In this document: in pieces, positions 1 through 9,611 of the stretch
Numbering within the stretch: position 1 is the stretch's first letter
Layout of the letters: every line of letters starts with the position of its first letter
Assembly (NCBI RefSeq): GCF_900176205.1
Contig: NZ_LT859959.1
Coordinates: 3,431,001 to 3,495,000, forward strand
Direction: 5' to 3'
From: Bradyrhizobium sp. ORS 285
Lineage (GTDB): Bacteria; Pseudomonadota; Alphaproteobacteria; Rhizobiales; Xanthobacteraceae
Length of the DNA stretch: 64,000 bases
The notes under the pieces: model-generated
The model's database searches: none
What the model was told of the DNA's origin: nothing
The model's input: only the letters and a program-made list of their open reading frames with translations
Position numbers and translations under genes: made by a program

Positions 1-301
1 CTTCAACTTCGACCCGTTCAACGGCACGCCGGCCTATTTCAGCATGCCCTCGGCCCATGCTGTGACCGCCTTAGCGCTGGCTTTCGCCGTCGCCGCGGTC
101 TGGCCGCGGCTGCGCATTCCGATGTTCATCTATGCCGTCATCATTGCGCTGAGCCGGCTGGTGCTCCTCGCCCATCATCCGAGCGACGTCGTCGGCGGCG
201 CCGTCGTGGGCCTCGCCTGCGCCATGCTGGTCCGCTACTGGTTCGCAGCGCGTCGGCTCGGTTTCCGCCTGTCGAAGGACGGTCGGATCGTACCGCGCTA
301 G
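1..301 (+). CDS. PAP2-family phosphatase, C-terminal part
   Basis: The reading frame is open from the left edge (base 2) to a TAG at 299-301, so only the last 99 residues or so are present. They hold the second and third motifs of the PAP2/phosphatidic acid phosphatase superfamily: a SMPSAHA motif (PSGH-like, with Ala for Gly) and SRLVLLAHHPSDVVGG, which supplies the catalytic His and its Asp partner. Hydrophobic segments flank both motifs, as in membrane lipid phosphatases. The family removes phosphate from lipid phosphates or from undecaprenyl/lipid A-type substrates at the membrane. A glycosyltransferase and a LAB_N protein follow directly, which suggests envelope lipid or lipid A modification. 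The exact substrate cannot be read from this fragment. Confidence 0.85.
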   Translation, partial: FNFDPFNGTPAYFSMPSAHAVTALALAFAVAAVWPRLRIPMFIYAVIIALSRLVLLAHHPSDVVGGAVVGLACAMLVRYWFAARRLGFRLSKDGRIVPR

Positions 302-395
302 GGGGTTGCGAGCGGGGCCCAAGCCCCATAATAAGCCCCCGCCGCCGCAGTGCCGGGCAGGAACCGGTCCAGTCACGCCATCACGAGTCCCGATC

Positions 396-1133
396 TTGTC
401 GACCGAAACCCCCGTTGCCGTCTCCATCGTCGTTCCCGTGCGCAACGAGGCCGGCAACATCACGCCGCTGATCACCGAAATCGCGGCCGCGCTCGACGGC
501 CTGTGGCCGTATGAGATCATCTACGTCAATGACGGCTCCACCGACGACACCGCGCAGCGGCTCGCCGACGAGATGGCACGGCGGCCGAACCTGCGTGTCC
601 TGCGTCATGAGACGTCGTCAGGGCAATCCGCGGCCGTCCGCAGCGGCATCCGCGCAGCCCATGGCGGCATGGTCGCCACACTCGACGGCGACGGCCAGAA
701 CAATCCCGCGTTCCTGCCCGACCTGATCGCCGCGCTCGAGAAGGGCGGTGCCGGCGTCGGCCTCGTGGCGGGCCAGCGCGTCGGCCGCAAGGACACCGGC
801 TTCAAGAAGCTGCAGTCGCGGATTGCCAACAAGATCCGAAATGCGGTGCTGAAAGATGGCACGCGCGATACCGGCTGCGGCCTCAAGGCGGTGCGCCGCG
901 ACGTGTTCCTGATGATGCCTTATTTCGATGGTCTGCACCGCTTCCTGCCGGCGCTGGTGCGTCGTGAGGGCTACGACATCGCCTATATCGACGTGATCGA
1001 CCGTCCGCGGCATTCGGGCGTGTCGAACTACGGTTTCTTCGACCGGCTGTGGATCGGGATCATGGATCTCGCCGGCGTGTGGTGGTTGATCCGCCGCAAG
1101 AAGCCGACGCCGGTCGCGATCGAGGTGACATGA
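396..1133 (+). CDS. Family 2 glycosyltransferase (polyprenyl-phosphate sugar transferase type)
   Basis: This is a GT-A fold glycosyltransferase. VSIVVPVRNEAGNI begins the fold, VNDGSTDDT follows, and DGDGQNN is the metal-binding DxD region. A KDTGFKKLQSRIANK segment and a short hydrophobic C-terminus resemble dolichol/undecaprenyl-phosphate mannosyl- or galacturonosyltransferases that work at the inner face of the membrane. I place the start at TTG 396 because homology-like sequence begins right after it. The frame is also open from TTG 306, but the extra 30 residues are proline-rich and look non-coding. The stop overlaps the start of the next gene (ATGATG context), so the two are translationally coupled. 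The sugar and lipid acceptor are not determined. Confidence 0.85.
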   Translation: MSTETPVAVSIVVPVRNEAGNITPLITEIAAALDGLWPYEIIYVNDGSTDDTAQRLADEMARRPNLRVLRHETSSGQSAAVRSGIRAAHGGMVATLDGDGQNNPAFLPDLIAALEKGGAGVGLVAGQRVGRKDTGFKKLQSRIANKIRNAVLKDGTRDTGCGLKAVRRDVFLMMPYFDGLHRFLPALVRREGYDIAYIDVIDRPRHSGVSNYGFFDRLWIGIMDLAGVWWLIRRKKPTPVAIEVT

Positions 1134-1471
1134 TGCTGATTCAATTCGGACAGGCGTTCAGCAACTATCTCTACGACATCTTCATCGCCAAGTTCGATTT
1201 CTGGCTCGTGTTCGGCCTCGCCGCGCAGCTCGCTTTCGCCGCGCGATTCCTGGTGCAGTGGATCGCCAGCGAGCGCGCGGGCAAGAGCGTCGTGCCGCTC
1301 GCCTTCTGGTTCTTCTCGATCGGCGGCGGGCTGATGACGCTGATCTATGGCCTCGTCAAGCGAGAGCCGGTGATCATCTTCGGCCAGCTGCTGTCGAACG
1401 TCATCTACGTCCGCAACGTCATGCTGATCTTCAAGAACCGCCAGAAGGAATCGCAGACGCTCAGCAATTGA
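1130..1471 (+). CDS. Lipid-A-disaccharide synthase N-terminal-like (LAB_N) membrane protein
   Basis: A small membrane protein of 113 residues with three or four hydrophobic helices. The text around WLVFGLAAQLAFAARFLVQW and VVPLAFWFFSIGGG matches the LAB_N domain, which was named from the N-terminus of some LpxB proteins but usually occurs as a free-standing membrane protein beside glycosyltransferases. The start is ATG 1130 (or 1133), overlapping the glycosyltransferase stop, so the two form an operon. In such pairs the small protein is thought to help deliver or flip a polyprenyl-phosphate sugar. That role is inferred from context here. Confidence 0.8.
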   Translation: MMLIQFGQAFSNYLYDIFIAKFDFWLVFGLAAQLAFAARFLVQWIASERAGKSVVPLAFWFFSIGGGLMTLIYGLVKREPVIIFGQLLSNVIYVRNVMLIFKNRQKESQTLSN

Positions 1472-1574
1472 GCGGGGCGGCCGTGACCGGCCGCTGTGCC
1501 CCTGGGCGCAGGCACGGCGATCGCATATGGAAGTCCGGAGCTATTCCGGCGAACGATCCTGCCGACCAGTTACT

Positions 1575-1662
1575 CCGTCATGCCCGGGCCTGTCCCGGGC
1601 ATTCACGTCGTGCTCAGGACGCTGGACGACGTGGATGGCCGGGACAAGCCCGGCCATGACGG
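1575..1662. repeat. Palindromic intergenic repeat (GTCATGCCCGGG type)
   Basis: Two arms face each other: CCGTCATGCCCGGGCCTGTC at the left and GACAAGCCCGGCCATGACGG at the right, with a shorter inner inverted pair around ACGTCGTG and GACGACGT. The transcript would fold into one long hairpin. I recognise this as a common dispersed element between genes in Bradyrhizobium. It lies between convergent genes and has no coding content. Confidence 0.75.
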
Positions 1663-1692
1663 AACGAAATCATTCGCCGTCTGCCAAAGCGC

Positions 1693-3387
1693 TCAGCGCG
1701 GCAGCGGCTGGGCTGATGCCGATGGCAGAGCGACGGTCGTTGTGCTGTCCACCACTTCACTCCGGCGGGTCGACACCTGTCCCGCCGCATCCAGCACCGG
1801 ATAGGCCACCGAGCAGATGTGCGAGTGGATTCGCCGGAGGTCGCGCAATACATCGAGATGCAGCGAGGTCGTTTCCAGCGTCTCGGAACGCCCTTCGCGC
1901 AGCCGCTCCAGGTGCCGCTCCGTCGCAGCGAGTTCGGCGTTGCGCAGTTCGGCCTTCTGGTCGAGCAGCCGATGCGCCTGCTGGGCGTCGCCCGACATGA
2001 AGATGCCGAAGGCGATGCGCAGCGATTCCATGATCTGGCGATGAAAGGCCTGCAGCTCATCGGCGCCTTCAATCGAGAACTGGAAGCGGCGCTTGATCTT
2101 CTTGGTCGCGAGTTCGCTAAGGTTCTTGTCGATGATATCGCCGATATGCTCGAGGTTGATCGCAAGCGAGATGATTTCCATCGCACGCTTGCCCTCGCGA
2201 TCGTCGAGACTGCCGCGCGTGAGCTTGGTGATGTAGAGTTTGATCGCCTCATCCAGCCGGTCGACGATGTTGTCCGTGCGCGAGACCTGATCGACGAGGC
2301 CGCGATCGTTCGTCATCATCGCGGTCATGACGTTACGCAGCATGGTCTCCACCAGATCGCCCATGCGCAGCGCTTCGCGCGCGGCGTCGGCAAGTGCCAG
2401 TGACGGCGTTTCCAGCGCGGTCTCGTCGAGATAGCGCGGCTTCGCCGGATCGACCTCGGCCTGACGGTCCGGGAACAGCCGGACCAGCAATTTCTCCATG
2501 CCGCCGAGCAAGCCGATGAAGACCACGGCCGTGCCGAGATTGAAGGCCATGTGGAACTGGGCTGTGAGCTTCGACAGGTCCGGCTGCCAAAGCTGCAGTT
2601 GCGCGGCGAGCGGATGCAGGAACGGCGCGATCAATGCAACGCCGATGATGCGGTTGAGGAGATTTCCGACGGGCAGGCGATAGCTCGCCGGATTGTCGCG
2701 ACGCGCACCCTCAAACACCGGATTGACGGCGCTGCCGAGATTGGCCCCGAGCACCAGCGCCAGCGCCGCATCGGGCGTGACGAAATGCGAATAGGCGAGC
2801 GACATCACGAGGAGAACGCTGGCGACGCTGGAGTGCACGATCCAGGTGACGATCGCACCGAAGATGATGCACAGCGTGACGTCGGCCGTGATCGCTTGCA
2901 TGAACACCCGCATCGCAGGCGCCTGTTCGGCAGGCGCGAGGGTGTCGATCAGGATGTGCAATGACAGCAGCATCAGGCCGAGGCCGATGGAGACCCGGCC
3001 GAGATCCTTGATGCGCGATCGCGGTCCGCTGCGGAACGCCACCAGCCCGAGCACGAACAGCACCGGCGCGACGGCCGCGACATTGAACGACAGCACCTGG
3101 ACGATCAGCGTGGTGCCGATATTGGCGCCGAGCATGATCGCGAGCGCCGGGATCAGACCGACGAGGCCTTCCGCCGCAAACGACGTGGTGATCAGCGCCG
3201 TCGCCGTGCTGCTCTGGAGCAGGGCGGTCAGGCCGAGACCGGCCGCGAGCGCGCTGAAGCGGTTGCGTAGCGCGTGCGACAGCAACAGCCGGAGATCCGG
3301 TCCGAACGCGCGCAGGATGCCGCTGTGGACCATGTGAAGGCCCCACAGCAGCAACGCGACGCCGCCCATCAGATCGAGCAGAACCAT
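1693..3387 (-). CDS. Na/Pi cotransporter family protein with PhoU-like tail
   Basis: A protein of 564 residues. The N-terminal 310 residues are a multi-helix membrane domain with the duplicated Na/Pi signature: LLQSSTATALITTSF plus GANIGTTLIVQ in the first half, and HSSVASVLLVMS plus GANLGSAVNPV in the second. From about residue 340 to the end it is soluble and helical, with a DNIVDRLDEAIKLYITKL segment like the PhoU domain found on bacterial NptA-type proteins. It should move phosphate (or a related anion) with sodium across the inner membrane, with the PhoU part sensing or regulating. The gene stands alone and converges on the LAB_N gene. ATG 3387 gives a natural start, with a hydrophobic segment immediately after it. 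Confidence 0.9.
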   Translation of the reverse strand: MVLLDLMGGVALLLWGLHMVHSGILRAFGPDLRLLLSHALRNRFSALAAGLGLTALLQSSTATALITTSFAAEGLVGLIPALAIMLGANIGTTLIVQVLSFNVAAVAPVLFVLGLVAFRSGPRSRIKDLGRVSIGLGLMLLSLHILIDTLAPAEQAPAMRVFMQAITADVTLCIIFGAIVTWIVHSSVASVLLVMSLAYSHFVTPDAALALVLGANLGSAVNPVFEGARRDNPASYRLPVGNLLNRIIGVALIAPFLHPLAAQLQLWQPDLSKLTAQFHMAFNLGTAVVFIGLLGGMEKLLVRLFPDRQAEVDPAKPRYLDETALETPSLALADAAREALRMGDLVETMLRNVMTAMMTNDRGLVDQVSRTDNIVDRLDEAIKLYITKLTRGSLDDREGKRAMEIISLAINLEHIGDIIDKNLSELATKKIKRRFQFSIEGADELQAFHRQIMESLRIAFGIFMSGDAQQAHRLLDQKAELRNAELAATERHLERLREGRSETLETTSLHLDVLRDLRRIHSHICSVAYPVLDAAGQVSTRRSEVVDSTTTVALPSASAQPLPR

Positions 3388-3503
3388 GATTTGCGTTTGT
3401 TCCCACGTGTGTTCGGGCGAAAGCTACGCCCAATCGGCGCGGGATCAACGTCAATTTGTCGCCTCGGGTTGCTCGAATGGGCAGCGCTCTGCCCATGCGA
3501 GGG

Positions 3504-4697
3504 CTAGGCTGCATTGAACGCGGCAAATCCGCGGTCGAGGTCGGCCTTGAGATCCTCGGTGTTCTCCAGGCCGATGTGCAGCCGCAGCGTCGATCCGCCG
3601 GGCGTCCATGACGTGGCGGTCCGGTAGCTCGTGCAGTCGAACGGGATCGCGAGACTCTCGAAGCCGCCCCAGGAGTAGCCCATGCCAAACAAGGTCAGCG
3701 TGTCGAGCATGGCGTCAACGGCCGCCTGCGGCTTTGGTTGCAGCACGATGCTGAACAGGCCCGAGGCGCCGGTGAAGTCGCGCTTCCAGATCGCGTGGCC
3801 GGGATGGCTCTCGAGCGCCGGATGCAGCACCTCGATCACCTCGGGGCGCGCGGCGAGCCAGCGCGCCATCTCCAGGCCGGACTTATGATGCTGCGCCAAT
3901 CGCACGCCGAGCGTGCGCACGCCGCGCAGGGCCAGGAACACGTCGTCAGGGCCGGCGCAGACGCCGAGCAGGCGGATGCCCTCGGAAATCAGCGGCCAAG
4001 CCTTCTCATTCGCCGAAATCGTGCCGAACATGATGTCGGAATGGCCGCCGATATATTTGGTCGCCGCCTGCATGCTGATGTCGACGCCCTGGTCGAGCGA
4101 GCGATGGTAGAGCGGCGTCGCCCAGGTGTTGTCGTCGATGACCAGCGCGCCGTGGGCATGCGCGACCGCTGCGATCGCCGGAATGTCCGGCATTTCGAAC
4201 GACTGCGAGCCCGGTGCTTCGACAACCACGGCGCGTGTATTCGGTTTGAGCAGTTGCTCAATTCCTGTGCCGATCAAAGGGTCAAAATACGTCGTCTCGA
4301 CGCCATAACGCGCCAGCATGCCGTTGCAGAAATTCCGCGTCGGCCGGTAGATGCTGTCGCACACCAGCACATGATCGCCGGCCTTGAGCACCGACAGCAG
4401 CGTGGTCGAGATGGCCCCGAGGCCGGATGGTGCGATGCCGACGCCGGCGCATTGCGGCCCTTCGAGCGCCATGAGCACTTGCTGCAGCGCCTTCGTGGTC
4501 GGGGTGCCGTGACGGCCATATTGGTATTCGCCGCGGTGCGCGTGCAGGTCCTCAGCCGTGGGATACAGCACGGTCGAGCCATGAACGACCGGGGGATTCA
4601 CGAATCCGTGCTGCGCCTTGGTGTCCCGCCCCGCCGTCACCAGCCGCGTCTCGACGTTTTGTCGCACCGCCGCAGCGGGATCGTTCGATGATGCCAT
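3504..4697 (-). CDS. metC: Cystathionine beta-lyase
   Basis: A 397-residue PLP enzyme of the Cys/Met metabolism family. The PLP lysine lies in AATKYIGGHSD, preceded by the cofactor Asp in VIDDNTWATPLYH. The N-terminal YGRHGTPTT and the C-terminal SLAIPFDCTSYRTATSW match the alphaproteobacterial MetC group. It cleaves cystathionine to homocysteine, pyruvate and ammonia in methionine synthesis. Members of this family can also act as cystathionine gamma-lyases, so the exact reaction is assigned by overall similarity. The gene is divergent from aapJ across a 316-bp region. Confidence 0.88.
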   Translation of the reverse strand: MASSNDPAAAVRQNVETRLVTAGRDTKAQHGFVNPPVVHGSTVLYPTAEDLHAHRGEYQYGRHGTPTTKALQQVLMALEGPQCAGVGIAPSGLGAISTTLLSVLKAGDHVLVCDSIYRPTRNFCNGMLARYGVETTYFDPLIGTGIEQLLKPNTRAVVVEAPGSQSFEMPDIPAIAAVAHAHGALVIDDNTWATPLYHRSLDQGVDISMQAATKYIGGHSDIMFGTISANEKAWPLISEGIRLLGVCAGPDDVFLALRGVRTLGVRLAQHHKSGLEMARWLAARPEVIEVLHPALESHPGHAIWKRDFTGASGLFSIVLQPKPQAAVDAMLDTLTLFGMGYSWGGFESLAIPFDCTSYRTATSWTPGGSTLRLHIGLENTEDLKADLDRGFAAFNAA

Positions 4698-4883
4698 CAG
4701 TGTGTCTTTTCTCTTGAAACCGTGCTGGGATAGCTCAAATCAGGCGGGACTTAGGTCGTTAATAACAGAATGCAGAACAGGGCCGTCAACCCCTTGACCC
4801 GGACCGCCAGTCGTTCTGTGATGCCGTCGCAATTCGATCGCTGCACGTTGAGGGGCTTGCCGCGATTTCCGCTCGATCATGCA

Positions 4884-4936
4884 TGCACGGCTCCGTTGTG
4901 CATGGTGCACGCCATATTCTTGGTATGGCGTTTGCA
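4884..4936 (+). promoter_or_regulatory. Candidate sigma-54 promoter and NtrC-like sites upstream of aapJ
   Basis: At 4921-4936 the sequence TGGTATG-GCGT-TTGCA matches the sigma-54 consensus TGGCACG-N4-TTGCA: the GG-N10-GC spacing is exact and there are two C-to-T differences in the -24 element. Just upstream are symmetrical TGCAC/GTGCA elements (TGCAC 4884-4888, GTGCA 4898-4902, TGCAC 4906-4910), and TGGTGCA at 4903-4909 equals an NtrC half-site. Transcription would start near 4948 and leave a leader of about 66 bases before aapJ. The rest of the metC-aapJ gap (4698-5013) shows no gene. Confidence 0.55.
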
Positions 4937-5013
4937 AAGGCGGATTCAGGTCGGCCCCATCCACGCGCTGAGATTTCATCGCTCCCCAAGGACGACCGCG
5001 AAAGGCTGTATTT

Positions 5014-6030
5014 ATGAAACGCGTCACTCTTGCTCTGACTCTTGCTCTCGCCCCGGTGCTGGCGAGCGTCGGCGCCCAAGCCGAAACGCTCAAGACCGTC
5101 AAGGATCGCGGCATGCTTGCCTGCGGCGTCAGCCAGGGTCTGCCCGGTTTCTCGAACCCGGACGACAAGGGCAACTGGACCGGGCTCGACGTCGACGTCT
5201 GCCGCGCCATTGCCGCCGCGATCTTCAACGATCCGACCAAGGTCAAGTTTGTTCCGCTGTCCGCCAAGGATCGCTTTACTGCACTGCAGTCGGGCGAAGT
5301 TGACGTGCTGTCCCGCAATACGACCTGGACGCTGTCACGTGACACCTCGCTGGGCGCGAACTTCGCCGGCATCACCTACTATGACGGCCAGGGCTTCATG
5401 GTGAAGAAGGCCCTCAAGGTCAATTCGGCGCTGGAGCTCAACAGCGCCTCGGTCTGCGTGCAGACCGGCACCACCACTGAGCAGAACCTTGCCGACTACT
5501 TCAAGGCCAACAAGATGAAGTACGAGGTGATCGCGTTCGCCGGCGCCGACGAGACCGTGAAGGCCTATGAGTCCGGACGCTGTGACGTGTTCACCACCGA
5601 CGTCTCTGGCCTCTACGCCGAGCGCCTGAAGCTCTCCAATCCGGCCGACCACGTCGTGCTGCCCGAGGTGATCTCGAAGGAGCCGCTCGGTCCGATGGTG
5701 CGTCACGGTGACGACCAGTGGTTCGACATCGTAAAGTGGACGCTGTTCGGGCTGATCACGGCCGAGGAAATGGGCGTCACCCAGGCGAACGTCGACGAGA
5801 TGGCGAAGTCCGACAAGCCCGACTTCAAGCGCGCTTTCGGTACCGACGGCAATCTCGGCGAGCAGCTCGGCCTGACCAAGGACTGGTTCTCGCGGATCGT
5901 GAAGGCCGTCGGAAACTACGGCGAGATGTATGACCGCAACGTCGGCGCCAACTCCAAGCTGCAGATCGCGCGTGGTCTGAACCAGCTCTGGAACAAGGGC
6001 GGCCTGCAATACGCGCCGCCGATCCGCTAA
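5014..6030 (+). CDS. aapJ: General L-amino acid ABC transporter, periplasmic binding protein
   Basis: A 338-residue periplasmic solute-binding protein of family 3. A clear Sec signal peptide (residues 1-23, ending ASVGAQA-ET) is followed by TLKTVKDRGMLACGVS, typical of the mature start of AapJ. The ligand-binding segments DVDVCRAIAAAIFND and DRFTALQSGEVDVLSRNTTWT are the family pattern for polar and basic amino acids. It leads the operon aapJ-aapQ-aapM-aapP. In Rhizobium leguminosarum this system takes up a wide range of L-amino acids, also effluxes them, and is nitrogen-controlled. That agrees with the sigma-54-like promoter in front of this gene. Confidence 0.93.
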   Translation: MKRVTLALTLALAPVLASVGAQAETLKTVKDRGMLACGVSQGLPGFSNPDDKGNWTGLDVDVCRAIAAAIFNDPTKVKFVPLSAKDRFTALQSGEVDVLSRNTTWTLSRDTSLGANFAGITYYDGQGFMVKKALKVNSALELNSASVCVQTGTTTEQNLADYFKANKMKYEVIAFAGADETVKAYESGRCDVFTTDVSGLYAERLKLSNPADHVVLPEVISKEPLGPMVRHGDDQWFDIVKWTLFGLITAEEMGVTQANVDEMAKSDKPDFKRAFGTDGNLGEQLGLTKDWFSRIVKAVGNYGEMYDRNVGANSKLQIARGLNQLWNKGGLQYAPPIR

Positions 6031-6058
6031 TAGCTGCACGAGATCGGGGCTGCGGCGA

Positions 6059-7264
6059 ATGAGCATCGAAGCGAGGCTACCGCCTCCGCAATATGGGCTT
6101 CGTCTGAAGCGCATGCTCGGAGGCAAGGCAGGATGGAACGGCATCATCCTGCAGATCCTGTTCGTCGCAGTCCTGGTGTGGGTTGGCTATGAGATCATAG
6201 CCAACGCCCGCAGCAACCTGGCGGCCCAGCGCATCACGTCGGGCTTCGGGTTTCTCAACAATACGGCCGGGTTCGATGTGAACCAGGCCCTGATCAGCTA
6301 CTCCGGCTCGGACAGCTATAGCCGCGTGCTGATCGTCGGCGTTCTCAATACGCTGCTGGTGTCGGTCATCGGCATCGTGCTGGCAACGATCCTCGGCTTC
6401 CTCGTCGCGCTCGGCCGGCTGTCTCCCAATGCTCTGCTGTCGCGGGTGTCGGGCGCCTATGTCGAGCTGATCCGCAACCTGCCTTTGCTGTTCCAGATCC
6501 TGTTCTGGTATCTCGCGGTGCTCGCGGCGTTGCCGGGACCGCGCCAGAGCATTTCGCTGTTTTCGACCTTCTTCCTCAACAACCGCGGCTTCATCGTTCC
6601 ACGTGCGGTCGAGGAGCCGGGCCTGATGCCGTTCCTGATCGCGCTCGGTGTCGCGATCGCAGGCTCGATCGGCCTGCGCTTCTATGCGCGGCGCGAGTTG
6701 TTCGTGCGCGGCCATGCGATGCGAATCTGGCCCTACGTGTTGGGAATGCTGATGGGCCTGCCGCTCATTGCGATGCTCGTGTTCGGCGCGCCCATCGCAT
6801 GGGAGGTGCCGGTGCTGAAGGGCTTCAACTTCGCCGGCGGCTCGCGCATCATTCCCGAGCTCGTCGCGCTGACGCTGGCGCTGACGATGTATACGGCGTC
6901 GTTCATCGCCGAGGTCGTCCGCGCCGGTATCCTCTCCGTGCACAAGGGGCAGATGGAAGCGGGGCTGTCGCTCGGCCTCAGCCGCGGCACCGTGCTGCGT
7001 CTGATCGTGGTGCCGCAGGCGCTGCGGGTGATCCTGCCGCCGCTGACCAATCAGTATCTGAACCTGACCAAGAACTCATCGCTCGCGGTGGCCATCGGCT
7101 ATCCCGACCTGGTGTCGGTGTTCGCCGGCACCACCATGAGCCAGACCGGGCAGGCCATCGAGATCATCGGCATCACCATGGGCGTCTATCTGGCGCTGTC
7201 GCTGATCACGAGCGCGCTGATGAGCTTCTACAGCTGGCGGCTCGGCAAGAGACTCGGTGCATGA
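6059..7264 (+). CDS. aapQ: General L-amino acid ABC transporter permease
   Basis: A 401-residue inner-membrane permease of the HisM/GlnP type, longer than most because of an extra membrane and periplasmic segment in the middle, as in AapQ. The coupling (EAA) loop is QMEAGLSLGLSRGTVLRLIVVPQALRVILPP (split: GLSLGLSRG and VPQALRVILPP), which docks on the AapP ATPase. Several hydrophobic helices flank it. The gene begins 28 bases after aapJ and is followed by aapM after 31 bases, so the four genes are co-transcribed. It forms a heterodimeric channel with AapM. Confidence 0.92.
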   Translation: MSIEARLPPPQYGLRLKRMLGGKAGWNGIILQILFVAVLVWVGYEIIANARSNLAAQRITSGFGFLNNTAGFDVNQALISYSGSDSYSRVLIVGVLNTLLVSVIGIVLATILGFLVALGRLSPNALLSRVSGAYVELIRNLPLLFQILFWYLAVLAALPGPRQSISLFSTFFLNNRGFIVPRAVEEPGLMPFLIALGVAIAGSIGLRFYARRELFVRGHAMRIWPYVLGMLMGLPLIAMLVFGAPIAWEVPVLKGFNFAGGSRIIPELVALTLALTMYTASFIAEVVRAGILSVHKGQMEAGLSLGLSRGTVLRLIVVPQALRVILPPLTNQYLNLTKNSSLAVAIGYPDLVSVFAGTTMSQTGQAIEIIGITMGVYLALSLITSALMSFYSWRLGKRLGA

Positions 7265-7295
7265 GGATGATTGAGCGCATGACGAGATTTGGCGC

Positions 7296-8816
7296 ATGAC
7301 CGATATCACCGCTTCGACCTTCATTCGTCAGGACATGGCCGGGGAACGCCCGGCGCCGGTGAAGACGACGGGCTTCGTCGGATTCGTCCGCACCCGGCTC
7401 CTGAACTCGCCGACCAACATCCTGCTCACGCTGGTCAGCGCGCTGTTGATCTGGTTCACCGTGATCCCGGCGTTGAAGTTCATGCTGGTGGATGCGGTCT
7501 GGGTCGGCAAGGATCGTGATGCCTGTCTGGCGGAGAACGCAGGGCGTGCGGTCGGCGCCTGCTGGCCATACGTTTCGGCGAAGTTCGGCCAGTTCATGTA
7601 CGGCTTCTATCCGGACGCCGAGCGCTGGCGGGTCAATCTGACCTATCTGCTCGCGGTGGTGCTGCTGGTGCCGCTGCTGATCCCGCGCCTGCCGGCGAAG
7701 GGGCTGAACGCGGGGCTGTTCTTCTTCGCGCTGCCGGTGGTCGCGTTCTTCCTGCTGTATGGCGGTGGCCTTTCCGGCTTCGGCGTGAGCTGGACGACCA
7801 GCACGCTGCAGCTGTTCGTCGAGAGCATCGATACGGCGGGCAACGCGCTGGTTCGTGCCGGCGACAGCGTGCCTGTGGTGGGCATGCTGTTGTGGCTGCT
7901 CGGCAAGCTCGTCGTGCTGATCGGAACGCTGTTCTCGCTGGTGATCTGGCCATTGGTCTGGATCCGCCATGAGCTGCAGCAATCGCATCAGCCGGTGTGG
8001 AATGATCTCGTGCTCACGGGCATCGTGGTCACCGCGCTCGTGTTCGTGATCGGCGGCGGGAGCAGGGCGCTGCGCTCGGTCATCGCGACGGCCGCGACCT
8101 TCGTCGGCATCGCCATCGTCATCGCTGTGATGGGCCTCGACCATGGCGGTCTGCAGATCATCGACACCCGGCTGTGGGGCGGCATGCTGGTGACGCTGGT
8201 CGTCTCGGTCATCGGCATCGTCGCCTCGATGCCGATCGGCATTGCGCTGGCGCTCGGGCGGCGCTCGACGATTCCGCTGATCCGCATCTTCTCGATTGCC
8301 TTCATCGAGCTGGTGCGCGGCGTGCCGCTGATCACCGTGCTGTTCTTCGCGACCTACATGCTGCCGTTGTTCCTGCCCGGCAATGTCAGGGTCGACGGCC
8401 TGGTGCGTGCGCTGATCGGCGTCGCGCTGTTCTCCGGCGCCTACATGGCCGAGGTGATCCGTGGCGGCCTGCAGGCCATTCCGCGCGGGCAGGCGGAAGC
8501 GGCGAGCGCGCTCGGCCTGTCCTGGTGGAAGACGACGAGCTTCATCGTCCTGCCGCAGGCGCTGCGCCATGTCATTCCGGGCATCGTCAACAGCTTCATC
8601 TCGCTGTTCAAGGACACCTCGCTGGTGTCGATCGTGGCGCTGTTCGACCTGCTCGGCAGCCTCAAGGCCTCGTTCGCCGATCCGGTCTGGGCGACGCCGA
8701 CCACGGCGTTCACCGGCTTTGCCTTCACCGGACTGATCTACTTCGCCTTCTGCTTCGGCATGTCACGCTACTCCCTGCTGGTCGAGCGCCGTCTCAACGC
8801 GCACCGGCGCAATTGA
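7296..8816 (+). CDS. aapM: General L-amino acid ABC transporter permease
   Basis: The 506-residue second permease of the Aap system. The N-terminal half carries extra helices (about residues 30-260). The C-terminal 220 residues form the classic binding-protein-dependent transport domain, with the coupling motif [15 protein letters not shown] followed by [15 protein letters not shown]. It pairs with AapQ in the membrane and is energised by AapP. The start ATG at 7296 follows a short gap after aapQ. Length and order match the rhizobial aapJQMP operon. Confidence 0.92.
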   Translation: MTDITASTFIRQDMAGERPAPVKTTGFVGFVRTRLLNSPTNILLTLVSALLIWFTVIPALKFMLVDAVWVGKDRDACLAENAGRAVGACWPYVSAKFGQFMYGFYPDAERWRVNLTYLLAVVLLVPLLIPRLPAKGLNAGLFFFALPVVAFFLLYGGGLSGFGVSWTTSTLQLFVESIDTAGNALVRAGDSVPVVGMLLWLLGKLVVLIGTLFSLVIWPLVWIRHELQQSHQPVWNDLVLTGIVVTALVFVIGGGSRALRSVIATAATFVGIAIVIAVMGLDHGGLQIIDTRLWGGMLVTLVVSVIGIVASMPIGIALALGRRSTIPLIRIFSIAFIELVRGVPLITVLFFATYMLPLFLPGNVRVDGLVRALIGVALFSGAYMAEVIRGGLQAIPRGQAEAASALGLSWWKTTSFIVLPQALRHVIPGIVNSFISLFKDTSLVSIVALFDLLGSLKASFADPVWATPTTAFTGFAFTGLIYFAFCFGMSRYSLLVERRLNAHRRN

Positions 8817-8841
8817 ACAAGACATCACGAGTCACCGAACC

Positions 8842-9585
8842 ATGTCTGCAAACTCCATCGTCAGCATCTCCGCGCTCAACAAATGGTACGGCGAGTTTCA
8901 CGTGCTGCGTGACATCAACATGTCCGTCGCCAAAGGCGAGCGCATCGTGATCTGCGGTCCCTCCGGCTCGGGCAAGTCGACCCTGATCCGCTGCATCAAT
9001 GCGCTGGAGGAATTCCAGGAGGGCGAGATCAATGTCGACGGCATCGATCTCGGCCCGAACCTCAAGCGCGTCGACGAGGTGCGCCGCGAGGTCGGCATGG
9101 TGTTCCAGAGCTTCAACCTGTTCCCGCATCTGACCGTGCTGGAGAACTGCACCCTGGCGCCGATCTGGGTGCGCAACATTCCGCAGAAGGAAGCCGAAGC
9201 GACCGCGATGAAGTTCCTGGAGCGGGTCAAGATCCCGCATCAGGCGCAGAAATATCCGGGCCAGATGTCCGGCGGTCAGCAGCAGCGCGTGGCGATCGCT
9301 CGCGCGCTGACGATGAATCCGAAGGTCATGCTGTTCGACGAGCCGACCTCGGCGCTCGACCCGGAGATGGTCAAGGAGGTGCTCGACACCATGGTCGACC
9401 TCGCCAAGGAGGGCATGACCATGCTGGTCGTCACCCACGAAATGGGCTTCGCCCGCGAGGTCGCCAACCGCGTCGTTTTCATGGACGCCGGCCAGATCAT
9501 CGAGTCGAACACGCCGCAGGAATTCTTCGCCAACCCGCAGCATGCGCGCAGCAAGCTGTTCCTGAGCCAGATCCTGCGGCATTGA
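8842..9585 (+). CDS. aapP: General L-amino acid ABC transporter ATPase
   Basis: A 247-residue ABC ATPase. The Walker A is GPSGSGKST, the Q-loop is [16 protein letters not shown], the ABC signature is [15 protein letters not shown], the Walker B is [13 protein letters not shown], and the switch His lies in [12 protein letters not shown]. All catalytic parts are intact. It is the last gene of aapJQMP and powers the AapQ/AapM channel from the cytoplasm. It converges on cysK with a hairpin between them. Confidence 0.95.
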   Translation: MSANSIVSISALNKWYGEFHVLRDINMSVAKGERIVICGPSGSGKSTLIRCINALEEFQEGEINVDGIDLGPNLKRVDEVRREVGMVFQSFNLFPHLTVLENCTLAPIWVRNIPQKEAEATAMKFLERVKIPHQAQKYPGQMSGGQQQRVAIARALTMNPKVMLFDEPTSALDPEMVKEVLDTMVDLAKEGMTMLVVTHEMGFAREVANRVVFMDAGQIIESNTPQEFFANPQHARSKLFLSQILRH

Positions 9586-9611
9586 TGAGCAGCCAGTAGA
9601 AACTTGCGAAT

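Noticed and set aside
1575..1662. Palindromic intergenic elements as insertion sequences or CRISPR repeats
   Set aside because: There is no transposase, no regularly spaced array and no target duplication. They are single hairpin-type repeats.
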